Source: Pseudomonas sp. JQ170C (lineage in GTDB: Bacteria > Pseudomonadota > Gammaproteobacteria > Pseudomonadales > Pseudomonadaceae). Taken from it: 64,000 nucleotides of DNA. A model generated the notes under the pieces. The model was not told the origin of the DNA. It did not search any database and saw only the letters and a program-made list of their open reading frames with translations. A program made the position numbers and the translations under genes. This document shows positions 30,572-39,845 of the stretch, one piece after another; the stretch's first letter is position 1; the number at the start of each line of letters is the position of its first letter. The DNA is taken from NCBI RefSeq assembly GCF_035581345.1, contig NZ_CP141608.1, forward strand, positions 5,300,501 to 5,364,500, read 5' to 3'.

Positions 30572-30600
30572 TTGACCGCTTTGTGCAGGCGTGCTGATCT
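30572..30600 (+). promoter_or_regulatory. Possible promoter of the MaoC gene
   Basis: TTGACC and TGATCT are spaced by 17 bases, about 60 bases before the MaoC start. The -10 match is weak. Confidence 0.25.
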
Positions 30601-30657
30601 TAGGTGTTTGAATCTGCCTACGTCATAAGAAATCCAAAGACAATCTGGAGAGTCAAG

Positions 30658-31113
30658 ATGCCCTTTGTACCTGTTGCAGAGCTTTCGCAGTACGTTGGAA
30701 AGGAACTGGGACGTTCCGAATGGCTGACCATCGACCAAGACCGCATCAACCTGTTTGCCGAGGCCACAGGTGACTTTCAGTTCATCCATGTGGACCCGGT
30801 AAAGGCGGCAGAAACGCCATTTGGCAGCACCATTGCCCATGGCTTTCTCACCCTGTCGCTGATCCCCCAGTTGATGGAAGGCATCGTGGTCCTGCCTGAG
30901 GGCCTGAAGATGGTCGTCAACTACGGCCTGGACAGCGTGCGCTTCATCCAGCCAGTCAAGGTCGACAGCAAGGTCCGACTCAAGGTCGACCTGGCCGACG
31001 CCACCGAGAAAAAGCCCGGCCAGTGGCTGCTCAAGCTCACCGCCACCCTGGAAATCGAAGGCCAGGAAAAGCCCGCCTACATCGCCGAACCACTGACACT
31101 CTGCTTCGTCTGA
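30658..31113 (+). CDS. MaoC-like (R)-hydratase
   Basis: The protein has 151 residues from ATG 30658, preceded by CTGGAGAG. It is a single hotdog domain with the hydratase-2 signature: FAEATGDFQFIHVDPVKA carries the catalytic Asp and His, and GSTIAHGFLTLSLIP follows. It probably hydrates a trans-2-enoyl thioester; the real substrate is unknown. It stands alone between the cid-like operon and the MORN gene. Confidence 0.9.
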   Translation: MPFVPVAELSQYVGKELGRSEWLTIDQDRINLFAEATGDFQFIHVDPVKAAETPFGSTIAHGFLTLSLIPQLMEGIVVLPEGLKMVVNYGLDSVRFIQPVKVDSKVRLKVDLADATEKKPGQWLLKLTATLEIEGQEKPAYIAEPLTLCFV

Positions 31114-31124
31114 GCCTGCCCGAA

Positions 31125-31153
31125 ACTGAAACAGCCCCGGTGGCTGTTTCAGT
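31125..31153. terminator. Hairpin after the MaoC gene
   Basis: A 12-bp perfect stem ACTGAAACAGCC/GGCTGTTTCAGT with a 5-base loop lies just downstream of the stop. The T-content after it is low, so it may be a weak terminator or a processing site. Confidence 0.5.
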
Positions 31154-31201
31154 CGGCGCATTCTGCGGCATACTCGGGGCCTCACCCGCCTGGACCCCGT
31201 C

Positions 31202-32932
31202 ATGCGCCCACTTGTTCCTCTTGCCCTGACCTTGCTGCTCACCGCTTGTGGCGATGGCGAACCCCTGTCTCCACCGGATGCACGCCTGCCCGATGGTGGT
31301 CGCTTCCGGGGCCAGGTGGTCGAAGGCCTGCTGCAAGGCGAAGGCCGCATCGACTACCCCAACGGCAGTTGGTACGCCGGCAACTTCCTCAATGGCCAGT
31401 GGCACGGCCAGGGCGAATGGCACGGCAGCAACGGCGAAGTCTATCGCGGCCAGTTCCAGCAAGGTCTGTTCCATGGCCTGGGCACCCTGAAAACCTCAGG
31501 CAGCAGCTATACCGGCGGCTTCAAGCTCGGCCGACGCGATGGCGAAGGCACCCTCAAAGAGAGCGGTCTGCTGTATCGCGGCCAGTTCAATGACGACCAA
31601 TACAACGGTGCAGGCCACCTCGAACTCGCCGACGGCAGTCAGTACCAGGGCCTGTTCGCCCGCGGCAAACCCAATGGTGAAGGCATTCGCAGCGATGCCA
31701 GCGGCAACCAGTTCAGCGGGCGCTTCGTCAACGGCCAACTCGAAGGTAGCGGCACCTACAACAGTGCCGAAGGCGACCAATACATCGGCGCCTTTCGCGA
31801 CAATCGCCTGGAAGGTCGTGGCCGCTATGAAAGCGTCGACGGTGATGTCTGGATCGGGCAGTTCAAGGACGGCACCCTCAATGGCAAAGGCGAGCTGATC
31901 GCCAGCGATGGCAGCCATTACAAGGGCAACTTTCGCGACTGGCGCTTCTCCGGCAACGGTCGCTTGCAGCTGGCCGATGGCAGCCTGTATGTCGGCGGCT
32001 TTGACAACGACACCTACCATGGCCGTGGCCGCCTGACCCTCACCGATGGCAGCAGCCAGAGCGGTGAATGGATCAACGGCCTGCGCGTGCGCGACGAGAT
32101 GGGCAAGCTGCTGCCTGACCCGCTGGAACTGGCACTGCTGAACCAAGGGCCGCTGCTGGAGCAGGCACTGAAGCAGATTCCGGCGTCCACGCCGCAGATC
32201 GAACTGTACAGCCTGACCCTGGCCGGCGACGGCAAGCAGAGTGTGTTTCTGCGCGAGGCCGACTATGTCAGCACCATGCTCAAGAGCCGCTTTGGCGCCA
32301 CGGGGCAAATCAGCCTGGTCAATCATCGCGACCACCTCGATGACCGGCCCATGGCCACCCGCGAAAACCTTGCCCGCGCCGTTCGCACCCTGGCCGAGCG
32401 CACCGGCCCCGAAGACCTGGTGTTCATCTACCTGACCACCCACGGCAGCCACGAGCACGAACTGGTACTCGATCAGCCACGCCTGCAACTGGCCGACCTG
32501 CCAGCCGATGCCCTCGCCAGTACACTGGCGCCATTGAAAGATCGCGACAAGATCATTGTCATCTCGGCCTGCTATTCAGGGGGCTACATCGACTCGCTCA
32601 AAGACGACAAGACATTGATCATGACCGCCTCTCGGGCGGACCGTGTGTCGTTCGGCTGCTCTGAAGAAGCAGACTTTACCTACTTCGGCGATGCCTTGTT
32701 CGCCCAGGCCCTGAACCAAACCGACGACCTGCAGCAGGCCTTTGATCAAGCCAGCGCCAGCGTTGCCGAGCGCGAAGCGGTAGAGGGTTTCGAGGCCTCC
32801 GAGCCGCAAATCTGGGCCCCCAAGGACGTAGTGGCACATTGGCAACGCTTGCGCCAGCAGCAGGCGCGCAAAGCCCTGGAAAGCAAAACGGCAAATGAGA
32901 CGGGACATGCAAAAAATGCCAGCAGCCACTAA
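31202..32932 (+). CDS. MORN-repeat lipoprotein with C13 peptidase domain
   Basis: The protein has 576 residues. A lipoprotein signal ends in the lipobox LTAC (Cys16). Residues about 30-295 hold ten or more MORN repeats of about 23 residues (YAGNFLNGQWHGQGEW, YRGQFQQGLFHGLGTL and so on). Residues about 320-545 form a peptidase C13 (legumain/caspase-like) domain with catalytic His414 in YLTTHGSHEHE and Cys457 in ISACYSGGYIDSL. MORN repeats usually bind lipid or protein. A tethered periplasmic cysteine peptidase is the likely biochemical type; substrate and role are unknown. The gene stands alone between a hairpin and the NAD(P)-binding gene. Confidence 0.88.
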   Translation: MRPLVPLALTLLLTACGDGEPLSPPDARLPDGGRFRGQVVEGLLQGEGRIDYPNGSWYAGNFLNGQWHGQGEWHGSNGEVYRGQFQQGLFHGLGTLKTSGSSYTGGFKLGRRDGEGTLKESGLLYRGQFNDDQYNGAGHLELADGSQYQGLFARGKPNGEGIRSDASGNQFSGRFVNGQLEGSGTYNSAEGDQYIGAFRDNRLEGRGRYESVDGDVWIGQFKDGTLNGKGELIASDGSHYKGNFRDWRFSGNGRLQLADGSLYVGGFDNDTYHGRGRLTLTDGSSQSGEWINGLRVRDEMGKLLPDPLELALLNQGPLLEQALKQIPASTPQIELYSLTLAGDGKQSVFLREADYVSTMLKSRFGATGQISLVNHRDHLDDRPMATRENLARAVRTLAERTGPEDLVFIYLTTHGSHEHELVLDQPRLQLADLPADALASTLAPLKDRDKIIVISACYSGGYIDSLKDDKTLIMTASRADRVSFGCSEEADFTYFGDALFAQALNQTDDLQQAFDQASASVAEREAVEGFEASEPQIWAPKDVVAHWQRLRQQQARKALESKTANETGHAKNASSH

Positions 32933-32958
32933 GCTGACTGTATCAAGGGAGAGACATC

Positions 32959-33600
32959 ATGTACTTGACGCCTCAGCATATCCTGCTTGCCGGAGCCACC
33001 GGTCTCACTGGTGAACATCTGCTCGACCGGTTGCTCAACGAGCCAACCGTCAGTCGCGTGCTAGCCCCTACCCGTCGCCCGCTGGCCGAGCACCCGCACC
33101 TGGAAAACCCGGTCGGCGATCCGGCAATCTTCCTGCCGCAACTGGCCGGTCGTGTCGACATCGCGTTCTGCTGCCTGGGCACCACAATCAAACAGGCAGG
33201 GTCCGAATCGGCTTTTCGTGCCGTCGACCTGGACATGGTGGTGGCGTTCGGCAAACGTGCCCGGGAGATGGGTGCCAGGCACCTGCTGGTGTTGAGCGCC
33301 CTGGGCGCCGACCGTCGGTCGCGGATCTTCTACAACCGGGTCAAGGGCGAAATGGAAGCAGCCTTGAAGGCCCAGGACTGGCCGCAACTGACCATCGCCC
33401 GCCCTTCCCTGTTGCTGGGTGATCGGCTGGAACCACGCCTGGCCGATCAGGTTGCCGGGCCGTTGGCCAAACTCATTCCCGGTAAGTTCCGTGGTATCGA
33501 AGCCTGCCAGCTGGCCCGCGCACTGTGGCGCCTGGCGCTGGAAGAGCAGGACGGGATTCGCATTGTCGAGTCCGACGAATTGCGCAGGCTCGGCAGGTAA
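32959..33600 (+). CDS. NAD(P)-binding Rossmann protein (HTATIP2/YbjT-like)
   Basis: The protein has 213 residues. An atypical short-chain dehydrogenase with N-terminal [20 protein letters not shown] (nucleotide loop GATGLTG) and [14 protein letters not shown], which is typical of the HTATIP2-like family. It lacks a clear catalytic YxxxK pair at the standard place ([13 protein letters not shown] is the nearest). It may act as a redox sensor or minor oxidoreductase. It follows the MORN gene by 26 bases after a GGAG site, and a REP pair follows it. Confidence 0.85.
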   Translation: MYLTPQHILLAGATGLTGEHLLDRLLNEPTVSRVLAPTRRPLAEHPHLENPVGDPAIFLPQLAGRVDIAFCCLGTTIKQAGSESAFRAVDLDMVVAFGKRAREMGARHLLVLSALGADRRSRIFYNRVKGEMEAALKAQDWPQLTIARPSLLLGDRLEPRLADQVAGPLAKLIPGKFRGIEACQLARALWRLALEEQDGIRIVESDELRRLGR

Positions 33601-33605
33601 AACCG

Positions 33606-33662
33606 ATCGCGGGGCAAGCCCGCTCCTACAATGTTGCTGTAGGAGCGAGCTTGCCCCGCGAT
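33606..33662. repeat. REP palindrome pair
   Basis: Inverted REP cores with a short loop lie between two convergent genes. The right arm has one substitution (GAGCGAGC for GAGCGGGC). Confidence 0.9.
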
Positions 33663-33666
33663 GTCA

Positions 33667-33954
33667 TTACAACCCACCCGTCGCCTGAAACCCGATTCCC
33701 AATGCCGTCAACACCGACAACGGCAACAGCAAGGTGTCGAGCAACAGGCTCCCCGGCAGATCCAGCCCCGGATAACGCGGCGCCTCGGCGCCAAAGCGGT
33801 CCATCGCACAACACCCACCTTGCAGTGCATACAGGTCAAGCCGCGTACCGCTATAGACCAACGGTGCCCCAGGCTTGGCGGCATCCAGTGTGCGTACGCT
33901 GGCACAACCACTGACCAGCACACACAGCGCGGCCACGCCGAGCAGTCGCTTCAT
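33667..33954 (-). CDS. YceK/YidQ family lipoprotein
   Basis: The protein has 95 residues with a lipoprotein signal ending in VSGC (Cys17). The mature part, with [15 protein letters not shown] and [19 protein letters not shown], matches the YceK/DUF1375 group, in which a P-x-S-x-x-x-D motif is common. Function is unknown. It overlaps the ubiX stop by 4 bases and lies at the end of the mpl-ubiX transcript. Confidence 0.85.
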   Translation of the reverse strand: MKRLLGVAALCVLVSGCASVRTLDAAKPGAPLVYSGTRLDLYALQGGCCAMDRFGAEAPRYPGLDLPGSLLLDTLLLPLSVLTALGIGFQATGGL

Positions 33955-34580
33955 TCATCGGCGCCGAGGTGATGCTCGCCCCAGCGCGGCAGCATGTCCT
34001 GGGGGATGTCCAGCAGATTGAGGATCCGTGCCACGACAAAGTCGATCAAATCATCAATGGTCTGCGGCTGGTGATAGAACCCCGGCGCCGCAGGCAGGAT
34101 CACCGCGCCCATGTTCGACAGCTTGAGCATGTTCTCCAGATGGATAGTGGAGAACGGCGCTTCACGCGGCACCAGGATCAACTGGCGACGCTCCTTGAGG
34201 GTGACGTCGGCAGCACGCTCGATGAGGTTGTTGCAAGCACCCGTGGCAATCGCCGACAGCGTGCCGGTAGAGCACGGCACCACCACCATCGCTGCCGGCG
34301 CGCCGGAGCCGGAAGCCACTGGCGACATCCAGTCCTCCTTGCCGTACACGCGAATCTGCCCGGCGGCAGCGCCGGTGTACTCGGTGAGAAAGGTTTGAAT
34401 CGCCTGAGGCTTGGCCGGAAGCACCACGTCGGTTTCGGTCGACATCACCAGTTGCGCGGCCTTGGAGATCAGAAAGTGCACCTCCCGGTCTTCGCGCACC
34501 AGGCAATCGAGCAGGCGCAGCCCATACTGCGCCCCCGAAGCCCCGGTCATGGCCAGAGTGATGCGTTCCGGCCCGCTCAT
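33951..34580 (-). CDS. ubiX: Flavin prenyltransferase UbiX
   Basis: The protein has 209 residues. It starts [28 protein letters not shown], the FMN-binding start of the family. [14 protein letters not shown] and [16 protein letters not shown] are further signatures. UbiX joins dimethylallyl phosphate to FMN to give the prenylated FMN used by the decarboxylase UbiD in ubiquinone synthesis. Its start overlaps the mpl stop by 4 bases. Confidence 0.95.
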   Translation of the reverse strand: MSGPERITLAMTGASGAQYGLRLLDCLVREDREVHFLISKAAQLVMSTETDVVLPAKPQAIQTFLTEYTGAAAGQIRVYGKEDWMSPVASGSGAPAAMVVVPCSTGTLSAIATGACNNLIERAADVTLKERRQLILVPREAPFSTIHLENMLKLSNMGAVILPAAPGFYHQPQTIDDLIDFVVARILNLLDIPQDMLPRWGEHHLGADE

Positions 34581-35926
34581 TTCAGCGCCTCGGCCAGCTT
34601 GCCGTGCAGCCCGCCAAAACCACCGTTACTCATGATCACCACCTGGGTGCCGGGCTTGGCCTGGCTCTTGACCCGCTCGATGATCGCTTCAAGGCTGTCG
34701 GCAACCACGGCAGGCACCTTGCACTCGGCGGCAGTGGCGGCCAGGTCCCACCCCAGGTTGGGTGGCGCATACCAGATGACCTGGTCGGCATCGTTGACGC
34801 TTTCCGGCAAGCCATCGCGGTGCGCGCCCAGCTTCATCGAGTTGGAACGAGGCTCGATCACCGCGATCAGCGGCGCATCGCCAATGCGCTTGCGCAGGCC
34901 GTCGAGGGTGGTGGCAATAGCAGTCGGGTGGTGCGCGAAGTCGTCATAGATGGTCACGCCCTGCACTTCGGCGACTTTCTCCATGCGACGCTTGACGCTC
35001 TTGAATGCGCTCAATGCGGCAATACCCATCGCCGGTACCACACCAACATGGCGGGCTGCGGCCAGGGTTGCCAGGGCGTTGGCCACGTTGTGCTGGCCGG
35101 TCAGTTCCCACTCGACCACGCCTTGAGTCTCGCCTTCAAAGCTGACTTCAAAACGCGAACCGTCGGCGCTGAGCAGCTTGACCTGCCACTGCCCGCCTTC
35201 GCCGGTGGTTTGTACCGGTGTCCAGCAGCCCATCTTGATGACCCGCTCGATCGCAAGCTCGGTGGTCGGATGAATGACCAGACCTTCACTCGGAATGGTG
35301 CGCACCAAGTGATGGAACTGACGCTCGATCGCTGCCAGATCAGGGAAGATATCCGCGTGATCGAACTCGAGGTTGTTGAGGATCGCAGTACGCGGGCGGT
35401 AGTGGACAAACTTCGAGCGCTTGTCGAAGAAGGCGCTGTCGTATTCGTCAGCCTCGACCACGAAGAACGGCGTGCCGCCCAAGCGCGCCGACACCGAGAA
35501 GTTCTGTGGCACACCGCCAATCAAAAAGCCCGGGCTCATGCCGGCATGTTCCAGCACCCAGGCCAGCATGCTGCTGGTGGTGGTCTTGCCATGCGTGCCG
35601 GCAACCGCCAGCACCCAGCGACCTTGCAGCACATGGTCGGCCAGCCACTGCGGACCCGACACGTAAGGCAGGCCCTTGTTGAGCACGTATTCCACCGCAG
35701 GATTGCCACGGGACAGTGCGTTGCCAATCACCACCAGATCGGGCGCCGGGTCCAGCTGGGCGGCGTCGTAGCCCTGGGTCAGCTCGATGCCCTGGGCCTC
35801 AAGCTGGGTGCTCATGGGGGGATAGACATTGGCGTCGGAGCCTGTGACGCGATGACCGAGCTCTTTGGCCAGCACCGCCAGCGAACCCATGAAAGTGCCG
35901 CAAATACCGAGAATATGAATGTGCAT
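34577..35926 (-). CDS. mpl: UDP-MurNAc:L-Ala-gamma-D-Glu-meso-DAP ligase
   Basis: The protein has 449 residues from ATG 35926 ([20 protein letters not shown]). It is a Mur-type ligase with ATP loop [12 protein letters not shown] and the [10 protein letters not shown] and [10 protein letters not shown] motifs. Mpl attaches recycled tripeptide to UDP-MurNAc, bypassing MurC-MurE. It works with LdcA, encoded 20 kb away, in peptidoglycan recycling. Co-transcription with ubiX is likely. An in-frame ATG at 35980 lies before and is less likely. Confidence 0.95.
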   Translation of the reverse strand: MHIHILGICGTFMGSLAVLAKELGHRVTGSDANVYPPMSTQLEAQGIELTQGYDAAQLDPAPDLVVIGNALSRGNPAVEYVLNKGLPYVSGPQWLADHVLQGRWVLAVAGTHGKTTTSSMLAWVLEHAGMSPGFLIGGVPQNFSVSARLGGTPFFVVEADEYDSAFFDKRSKFVHYRPRTAILNNLEFDHADIFPDLAAIERQFHHLVRTIPSEGLVIHPTTELAIERVIKMGCWTPVQTTGEGGQWQVKLLSADGSRFEVSFEGETQGVVEWELTGQHNVANALATLAAARHVGVVPAMGIAALSAFKSVKRRMEKVAEVQGVTIYDDFAHHPTAIATTLDGLRKRIGDAPLIAVIEPRSNSMKLGAHRDGLPESVNDADQVIWYAPPNLGWDLAATAAECKVPAVVADSLEAIIERVKSQAKPGTQVVIMSNGGFGGLHGKLAEALK

Positions 35927-35992
35927 GATCGACCTCGCAAAACGTCGAGGCAGGGTAGCCCAGCGCACAGGAAATCGCATCCTGTGTTTCGC

Positions 35993-37948
35993 TCAAAGAC
36001 TGCGGGCGATACCGTGCTTGCGAAGTTTTCGATACAAGGTATTGCGGCTGACACCCAACTGCGCGGCGACATGGGTCATGTGCCAGCGAAGTTGCTCGAG
36101 GGTGGCAAGCAAGGCATCGCGCTCGGCGCACTGCAGGAGCGGTGGTGCAGCGTCTTGGCCTGTTCTGTGAGGTGGAGGGTTTGAGGGACTGCTATCGCGG
36201 GGCAAGCCCGCTCCTACAGCAGTCACTGTGGCTGGCAGGTCGGTGTGGCGGATGATGCCGTTATCACACAGCGCTACCAAGGTGCGCAGCACATTACGCA
36301 ACTGGCGCACGTTCCCGGGCCAGGCGAATGCCAGCAACGCCTGCCGTGCCGACGGTTCCAGGCTCACAACCTGACTACCCGCTTCCTCGGCGAGGATGAA
36401 ATCGAGCAACTGGGATTTGTCGCTACGCTCACGCAAGGCAGGCAGCTCGATCTCCAGGCCGTTGAGGCGGTAATAAAGGTCTTCACGGAAACTGCCATCC
36501 TCTACCCGCCCCAGCAAGTTGCGGTGGGTGGCACTGATGATGCGCACGTTGACCGCCTGCGGTTCCCCGCCGATCGGCACCACCATGCGGTCTTCCAATA
36601 CCCGCAGCAAGCGGGTCTGCAAGGCCAGTGGCATGTCGCCAATTTCATCCAGCAACAAGGTGCCGCCGTCAGCCTGCTGCAGCTTGCCGCGCATGCCCTC
36701 CTTGCGGGCACCGGTGAAGCTTCCGCCCCGGTAGCCGAACAGCTCGCTCTCGATCAGGCTTTCTGGAATGGAGGCACAGTTGAGGGCAACAAACGCCTTG
36801 TCGCCACGCTGGCTGGCCTGGTGCACCGCCTTGGCGAAGGCCTCCTTGCCGCTGCCGGTCTCACCATTGATCAGCAAGGGAACATCGCGCTCGAACACCC
36901 GCACGGCCCGGCGGAAATCGTTCTGCAACAGCGGATCGAGCAGGCAAATCGCCCCGCCCTTCTCTACCTTGGCAGCAGGTGCCGGGGACGCCAATGAAGG
37001 CACTACCGGGTTGCGAACCTGGCCCCGCAGGCTGGCGAACAACAAGCGGCCATCGCGGGTGCGCAATGGCCAACTGGTGCTGGCCTGCGCCGTCGTGCGG
37101 CTGAACAGCTCATCCAGCGCACAGTCGAAGAACATCTCGACCGGCTTGCCCAGCACACCGCCCCGGATGGTGCCGAGCAGGTTCAAGGCGCTTTGGTTGA
37201 CCGCACAAATCCGCCCATCGCCATCAAACGCAAGCAGCCCTTCGCTGAACAATCCGACCGACTCGGCCTGAAGGTGAAAGCGCAGCAGCCATTGGTTCTC
37301 AAAATAGCGCAGGAAATAACAGCTCTCGATCATTTTTGCCGAAAGATTGACCAGCGCCATGGTGTGGAACTGGCTCTGGCGCGACACATCCGGACGCGCC
37401 GAAGACACGTCGAGTACCGCCAGCAGCTCGCCATGGGGGTCGAAGACCGGGCTGGCCGAGCAAGTCAGGCCGGTATGCCGGCCACGGAAATGTTCATCCT
37501 GGTGAATGGTCAGCGCCTGGCGTTCGACCAGGCAGGTGCCGATGCCATTGGTGCCTTCGCGGGCCTCGCTCCAGTCAGCGCCGAGCCACAGCCCGGCGCG
37601 CTCGAAAATACGCCGTTCGGTCGGCGCCGTAACGCAATTGAGGATCACCCCGCGGGCATCGGTCAGCAGCACCGCATGCCCGGCGCCAGACAACTGCTGG
37701 TGCAGGCTGTTCATCTCGGTGCCGGCAATCTGCAGCACCTGCTGCAGGCGCTCGCGGCTCTCCAGCACGCGGCCATGTTCAAGCACGGTGGGCGCCATGC
37801 TCTGGGCCGGGTCCAGATGGTAGTCCTCAAGGCAGCGCAGCCATGAGCGGGCAATCGACGGATCGCTGCCCGGCCCCTGCATTTGCGCCTTGCCCTGGGT
37901 GACCGTAAGCACTTGCCGGGCGTGCCGGCTGAGGTGATTGTTCTGCAC
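35993..37948 (-). CDS. eatR: Sigma-54-dependent activator of ethanolamine catabolism (AcoR/EatR type)
   Basis: The protein has 651 residues from GTG 37948. An N-terminal GAF-type sensor region is followed by a PAS-like region, the sigma-54 AAA+ domain and a Fis-type HTH. The Walker A motif is GETGSGKE, Walker B is GGTLLLDEIGD, and the sigma-54 contact loop reads GSFTGA in place of the usual GAFTGA. The HTH (LRWHMTHVAAQLGVSRNTLYRKL) ends the protein. It diverges from the aldehyde dehydrogenase, permease and EutBC genes, which carry a -24/-12 promoter. The equivalent P. aeruginosa gene is eatR. A REP core is read in frame in the linker (about residues 577-585). Confidence 0.92.
   Translation of the reverse strand: MQNNHLSRHARQVLTVTQGKAQMQGPGSDPSIARSWLRCLEDYHLDPAQSMAPTVLEHGRVLESRERLQQVLQIAGTEMNSLHQQLSGAGHAVLLTDARGVILNCVTAPTERRIFERAGLWLGADWSEAREGTNGIGTCLVERQALTIHQDEHFRGRHTGLTCSASPVFDPHGELLAVLDVSSARPDVSRQSQFHTMALVNLSAKMIESCYFLRYFENQWLLRFHLQAESVGLFSEGLLAFDGDGRICAVNQSALNLLGTIRGGVLGKPVEMFFDCALDELFSRTTAQASTSWPLRTRDGRLLFASLRGQVRNPVVPSLASPAPAAKVEKGGAICLLDPLLQNDFRRAVRVFERDVPLLINGETGSGKEAFAKAVHQASQRGDKAFVALNCASIPESLIESELFGYRGGSFTGARKEGMRGKLQQADGGTLLLDEIGDMPLALQTRLLRVLEDRMVVPIGGEPQAVNVRIISATHRNLLGRVEDGSFREDLYYRLNGLEIELPALRERSDKSQLLDFILAEEAGSQVVSLEPSARQALLAFAWPGNVRQLRNVLRTLVALCDNGIIRHTDLPATVTAVGAGLPRDSSPSNPPPHRTGQDAAPPLLQCAERDALLATLEQLRWHMTHVAAQLGVSRNTLYRKLRKHGIARSL
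36194..36218 (-). repeat. REP half-element inside the activator gene
   Basis: The core GCGGGGCAAGCCCGCTCCTA with flanking AT/CA lies within the coding region, and reads VGAGLPRD in frame on the minus strand. It falls between the AAA+ and HTH domains. Confidence 0.85.
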
Positions 37949-38029
37949 TTTTTATTGTTCTCCGCAGACGAGATAAGCCCAGCATCCTCCACCCGTCCCG
38001 GCATTGCAATGCTGGCTTGACCGCTGGGT

Positions 38030-38065
38030 CACAGGCTGTGCCACAAGCGGTACAAAGTGTCACCC
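38030..38065. promoter_or_regulatory. Candidate activator-binding dyads upstream of the ethanolamine operon
   Basis: CACAGGCTGTG (38030-38040) and TGTGCCACA (38037-38045) are overlapping perfect dyads, with GTGTCACCC (38057-38065) nearby. They lie about 110-140 bases upstream of the -24/-12 promoter, a usual distance for enhancer sites of sigma-54 activators. The binding sequence of EatR is not known to me. Confidence 0.35.
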
Positions 38066-38150
38066 AGGCTGTATCGCCGCTGCCACACCGGCCCCTCCAG
38101 GCCGCCAGAAAAACACCGTAAGCCCTTGATTTAGCTGGCACTGAAAACAC

Positions 38151-38166
38151 TGGCCCAACCCTTGCT
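38151..38166 (+). promoter_or_regulatory. Sigma-54 (-24/-12) promoter
   Basis: TGGCCC-N5-TTGCT has the required GG and GC separated by exactly 10 bases. It lies 50 bases before the aldehyde dehydrogenase ATG and faces the adjacent sigma-54 activator gene. Confidence 0.8.
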
Positions 38167-38215
38167 CTATGCTTCTTATCCTCCACCAACAAGCACAATA
38201 GCCAGGAGACACACC

Positions 38216-39736
38216 ATGCGTTATGCACATCCCGGTACCGAAGGCGCGAAAGTCACCTTCAAAAGCCGTTACGGGAATTACATCGGTGGCGAGTTCGTAG
38301 CTCCAGTCAAAGGGCAGTACTTTGAAAACATCTCGCCTGTAAACGGCAAACTGATCGCCGAATTCCCGCGCTCCGGTCCCGAAGACATCGAAAAAGCCCT
38401 GGACGCCGCCCATGCTGCCGCAGACGCCTGGGGCACAACCTCGGCCCAGGCCCGCTCGCTGATCCTGCTGAAGATCGCCGACCGCATCGAACAGAACCTC
38501 GAACTGCTGGCCATCACCGAAACCTGGGACAACGGCAAGGCCATCCGCGAAACCCTGAACGCCGATATCCCCCTGGCCGCTGACCACTTCCGCTACTTCG
38601 CCGGCTGCCTGCGCGCCCAGGAAGGCGGCGCCGCGGAAATCGACGGCAACACCGTGGCCTACCACATCCATGAACCCCTGGGCGTGGTCGGTCAGATCAT
38701 CCCGTGGAACTTCCCGATCCTGATGGCCGCCTGGAAACTTGCTCCGGCCCTGGCCGCCGGTAACTGCGTGGTGCTCAAGCCTGCCGAGCAGACGCCGCTG
38801 GGCATCAGCGTGCTGCTGGAAGTGATCGGCGACCTGCTGCCACCTGGTGTGCTCAACGTGGTGCAAGGCTATGGCCGCGAAGCCGGCGAAGCCCTGGCCA
38901 CCAGCAAGCGCATCGCCAAGATCGCCTTCACCGGCTCTACCCCGGTGGGCTCGCACATCATGAAATGCGCTGCCGAGAACATCATCCCGTCCACCGTGGA
39001 GCTGGGTGGCAAATCGCCGAACATCTTCTTTGAAGACATCATGCAGGCCGAGCAGTCGTTCATCGAGAAGGCCGCCGAAGGCCTGGTGCTGGCCTTCTTC
39101 AACCAGGGTGAGGTGTGCACCTGCCCGTCACGGGCACTGGTGCAGGAGTCGATCTACCCGGCGTTCATGCAAGAGGTGATGAAGAAGATCAAGCAGATCA
39201 AGCGCGGCGACCCGCTGGACACCGACACCATGGTCGGCGCCCAGGCCTCCGAGCAGCAGTTCGACAAGATCCTCTCGTACCTGGAGATCGCCGAGAAAGA
39301 AGGCGCCGAGCTGCTCACCGGCGGCAAGGTGGAGAAACTCGAAGGCAACCTTGCCACCGGTTTCTACATCCAGCCGACCCTGCTCAAGGGCAACAACCAG
39401 ATGCGCGTGTTCCAGGAAGAAATCTTCGGCCCGGTGGTGAGTGTCACCACCTTCAAGGACGAAGCCGAAGCCCTGGCGATTGCCAACGACACCGAGTTCG
39501 GTCTGGGTGCCGGCGTATGGACCCGCGACATCAACCGCGCCTACCGCATGGGCCGCGGCATCAAGGCAGGCCGTGTGTGGACCAACTGCTACCACCTGTA
39601 CCCGGCGCATGCTGCGTTCGGCGGCTACAAGAAGTCCGGCGTCGGCCGTGAAACCCATAAAATGATGCTCGACCACTACCAGCAAACCAAAAACCTGCTG
39701 GTGAGCTACGACATCAACCCGCTGGGCTTCTTCTAA
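38216..39736 (+). CDS. aldB: NAD-dependent aldehyde dehydrogenase
   Basis: The protein has 506 residues from ATG 38216 behind AGGAGA. It is a class of ALDH close to ExaC/AldB: the catalytic Cys lies in [13 protein letters not shown] and the Glu in [10 protein letters not shown]. It should oxidise acetaldehyde, the product of EutBC, to acetate. The gene begins the eat/eut transcript controlled from the sigma-54 promoter. The Cys-x-Cys motif at the active site is typical of this branch. Confidence 0.93.
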   Translation: MRYAHPGTEGAKVTFKSRYGNYIGGEFVAPVKGQYFENISPVNGKLIAEFPRSGPEDIEKALDAAHAAADAWGTTSAQARSLILLKIADRIEQNLELLAITETWDNGKAIRETLNADIPLAADHFRYFAGCLRAQEGGAAEIDGNTVAYHIHEPLGVVGQIIPWNFPILMAAWKLAPALAAGNCVVLKPAEQTPLGISVLLEVIGDLLPPGVLNVVQGYGREAGEALATSKRIAKIAFTGSTPVGSHIMKCAAENIIPSTVELGGKSPNIFFEDIMQAEQSFIEKAAEGLVLAFFNQGEVCTCPSRALVQESIYPAFMQEVMKKIKQIKRGDPLDTDTMVGAQASEQQFDKILSYLEIAEKEGAELLTGGKVEKLEGNLATGFYIQPTLLKGNNQMRVFQEEIFGPVVSVTTFKDEAEALAIANDTEFGLGAGVWTRDINRAYRMGRGIKAGRVWTNCYHLYPAHAAFGGYKKSGVGRETHKMMLDHYQQTKNLLVSYDINPLGFF

Positions 39737-39748
39737 ACCAGCAACAGG

Positions 39749-39770
39749 GCGGTCCCACCCCCGGGACCGC
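39749..39770 (+). terminator. GC hairpin after aldB
   Basis: An 8-bp stem GCGGTCCC/GGGACCGC with a short loop lies in the 109-base gap before the permease gene. No T-run follows. It may partly uncouple aldB from eat-eutBC. Confidence 0.45.
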
Positions 39771-39845
39771 TCTGGCTCGCTTCCTGCAAGACCATCACCA
39801 CAGGCCGGCATCCGCCGGTGACGATAAAAAAAACAGGTGAACCCT

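Noticed and set aside
31300..32100. Periodic DNA with a period of about 69 bases as a tandem repeat
   Set aside because: The period reflects the 23-residue MORN repeats of the encoded protein; the DNA copies are not identical.
38140..38160. TGGCACTGAAAACACT as an alternative sigma-54 site
   Set aside because: It has the TGGCAC half but no GC at the -12 position. The site starting at 38151 fits both halves.
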